Shown here piece by piece: positions 63,607 through 64,000 of a stretch of 64,000 nt of DNA. How positions within the stretch are numbered: the stretch's first letter is position 1; the number at the start of each line of letters is the position of its first letter. The DNA is taken from NCBI GenBank assembly GCA_000168995.1, contig AAUX01000001.1, positions 434,001 to 498,000 of the forward strand, written 5' to 3'. The notes beneath the pieces are model-generated. The model had not been told where the DNA came from and did not search any database. It was given only the letters and a program-made list of their open reading frames with translations. Made by a program: the position numbers and the translations under genes. The stretch comes from Methylophilales bacterium HTCC2181. Lineage in GTDB: Bacteria > Pseudomonadota > Gammaproteobacteria > Burkholderiales > Methylophilaceae.

Positions 63607-64000
63607 ATAGTATTAGTGTCAAAAATTTTGTTGGTTCTTGCTTCAAGCTGAGAAAATTTTTCTTTTAGTAGGTCTACCTCTGAATTAAATCTCTCCACCT
63701 CCTCCTTAATTGTAAGTATCTTTTTTTCCTCCTGCCAATATTCAATAATAGCCTCCCCAAAATTTTGAAGTCCTTTGCGGGAAGATATAAGCATTGCTTT
63801 TCCTGCATTGGTTATTTCTACTGCAGCTATGTCACCTACTACGCGACTTAGGTCTTCTTCAATATCCCATCGAGCTTTAAGTATCACTTGAGAGAAAGTA
63901 TTTGCAAAGTCAACATCCCCACTAATATCGATTCCTTTTTTTTGTTTACTCATCACCATGTTTATGAATGCTTGAGCAGACATTTTAATAGTGGTATCTG
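63603..64000 (-). CDS. ubiJ: Ubiquinone accessory factor UbiJ (5' end outside window)
   Basis: SCP2-domain lipid binder that holds ubiquinone precursors for the Ubi enzymes. The frame stays open to the window edge, so the ATG at 63983 is probably internal: the visible start GIDISGDVDFANTFSQVI is the end of the SCP2 domain, whose beginning must lie beyond base 64000. Then WDIEEDLSRVVGDIAAVEI and a coiled C-terminus (FNSEVDLLKEKFSQLEARTNK), both typical of UbiJ. Usual order ubiJ-ubiB. Confidence 0.85.
   Translation of the reverse strand, partial: DTTIKMSAQAFINMVMSKQKKGIDISGDVDFANTFSQVILKARWDIEEDLSRVVGDIAAVEITNAGKAMLISSRKGLQNFGEAIIEYWQEEKKILTIKEEVERFNSEVDLLKEKFSQLEARTNKIFDTNTI

Noticed and set aside
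63603-63983. Reading the last gene as a complete small phasin-like protein
   Set aside because: The frame continues open to the window edge and the sequence matches the C-terminal half of UbiJ.
1-64000. Mobile elements, prophage or CRISPR array
   Set aside because: No transposase or integrase, no long inverted or direct repeats and no regularly spaced repeats were seen; base use is uniform.

Overview
The window is a dense stretch (about 72 protein genes, 7 tRNAs, very short spacers) of an AT-rich, streamlined proteobacterial chromosome. Several gene orders match those remembered for Betaproteobacteria: miaB-phoH-ybeY-corC-lnt-glyQ-glyS-gmhB-plsC-ygjP; TPR gene-lolB-ispE-tRNA-Gln-prs-rplY-pth-ychF; thiL-pgpA-pncC-recA-recX-alaS-lysC followed by tRNA-Ser(GCT); pcnB-folK-dNK-panB-panC-panD. 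With the low GC, this suggests a planktonic member of the Nitrosomonadales/Methylophilaceae type, but some of these orders also occur in Gammaproteobacteria, no marker for methylotrophy is present, and the family-level call is an inference. No insertion sequence, integrase, prophage or CRISPR array was seen.

Layout. 1-2.4 kb: 3' part of ffh, tRNA-Lys, an OhrR-type peroxide sensor and an exported truncated globin that share a bidirectional terminator. 2.5-6.7 kb: exported trypsin-like protease with TPR tail, two nearly identical tRNA-Arg genes with different anticodons, an unknown lipoprotein, a small secreted protein, a decayed gene remnant, DUF1993 and DoxX proteins. 6.7-10.7 kb: a sodium/amino-acid symporter facing a dgkA-eptA-PAP2 lipid A remodelling operon. 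10.8-11.4 kb: three tiny membrane proteins behind a good sigma-70 promoter. 11.4-19.5 kb: lysC, alaS, recX, recA, pncC, pgpA, thiL and mog, all on the minus strand. 19.5-25 kb: PDZ protein, darP, pmbA, mlaA, photolyase, rlmH. 25-30.3 kb: pantothenate operon with folK, pcnB and a cobalamin adenosyltransferase. 30.3-43.3 kb: murI, ilvE, SCO1 and the long glyQS/lnt/corC/ybeY/phoH/miaB block. 43.4-49 kb: cysG, envZ/ompR, an EF-hand protein with an unusual leader, a DUF482 protein, DUF2970, tRNA-Met. 49-55.7 kb: ychF to the TPR lipoprotein-export neighbourhood. 55.8-60.6 kb: Gld-type ABC exporter operon with DUF4340 and mutM. 60.7-64 kb: SSS symporter, ubiB and the 3' part of ubiJ.

Most genes are housekeeping: translation (alaS, glyQS, tRNAs, pth, rplY, miaB, ybeY), DNA upkeep (recA, recX, phr, mutM), cofactors (pantothenate, siroheme, thiamine, molybdopterin, ubiquinone, folate, cobalamin) and the envelope (lnt, lolB, mlaA, eptA, dgkA, plsC, corC).

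The points most worth a second look are: (1) an exported EF-hand protein whose first loop resembles lanmodulin loops, expressed opposite ompR behind four phased GTNACA half-sites and two tandem four-codon mini-ORFs that run stop-to-start into the gene; (2) a PanB that lacks the expected catalytic glutamate inside an otherwise intact pantothenate operon; (3) a recent tRNA-Arg duplication with an anticodon change from ACG to TCG; (4) the trio of unrecognised small membrane proteins; (5) the dgkA-eptA-PAP2 operon; (6) a remnant reading like the tail of a small toxin-like gene.
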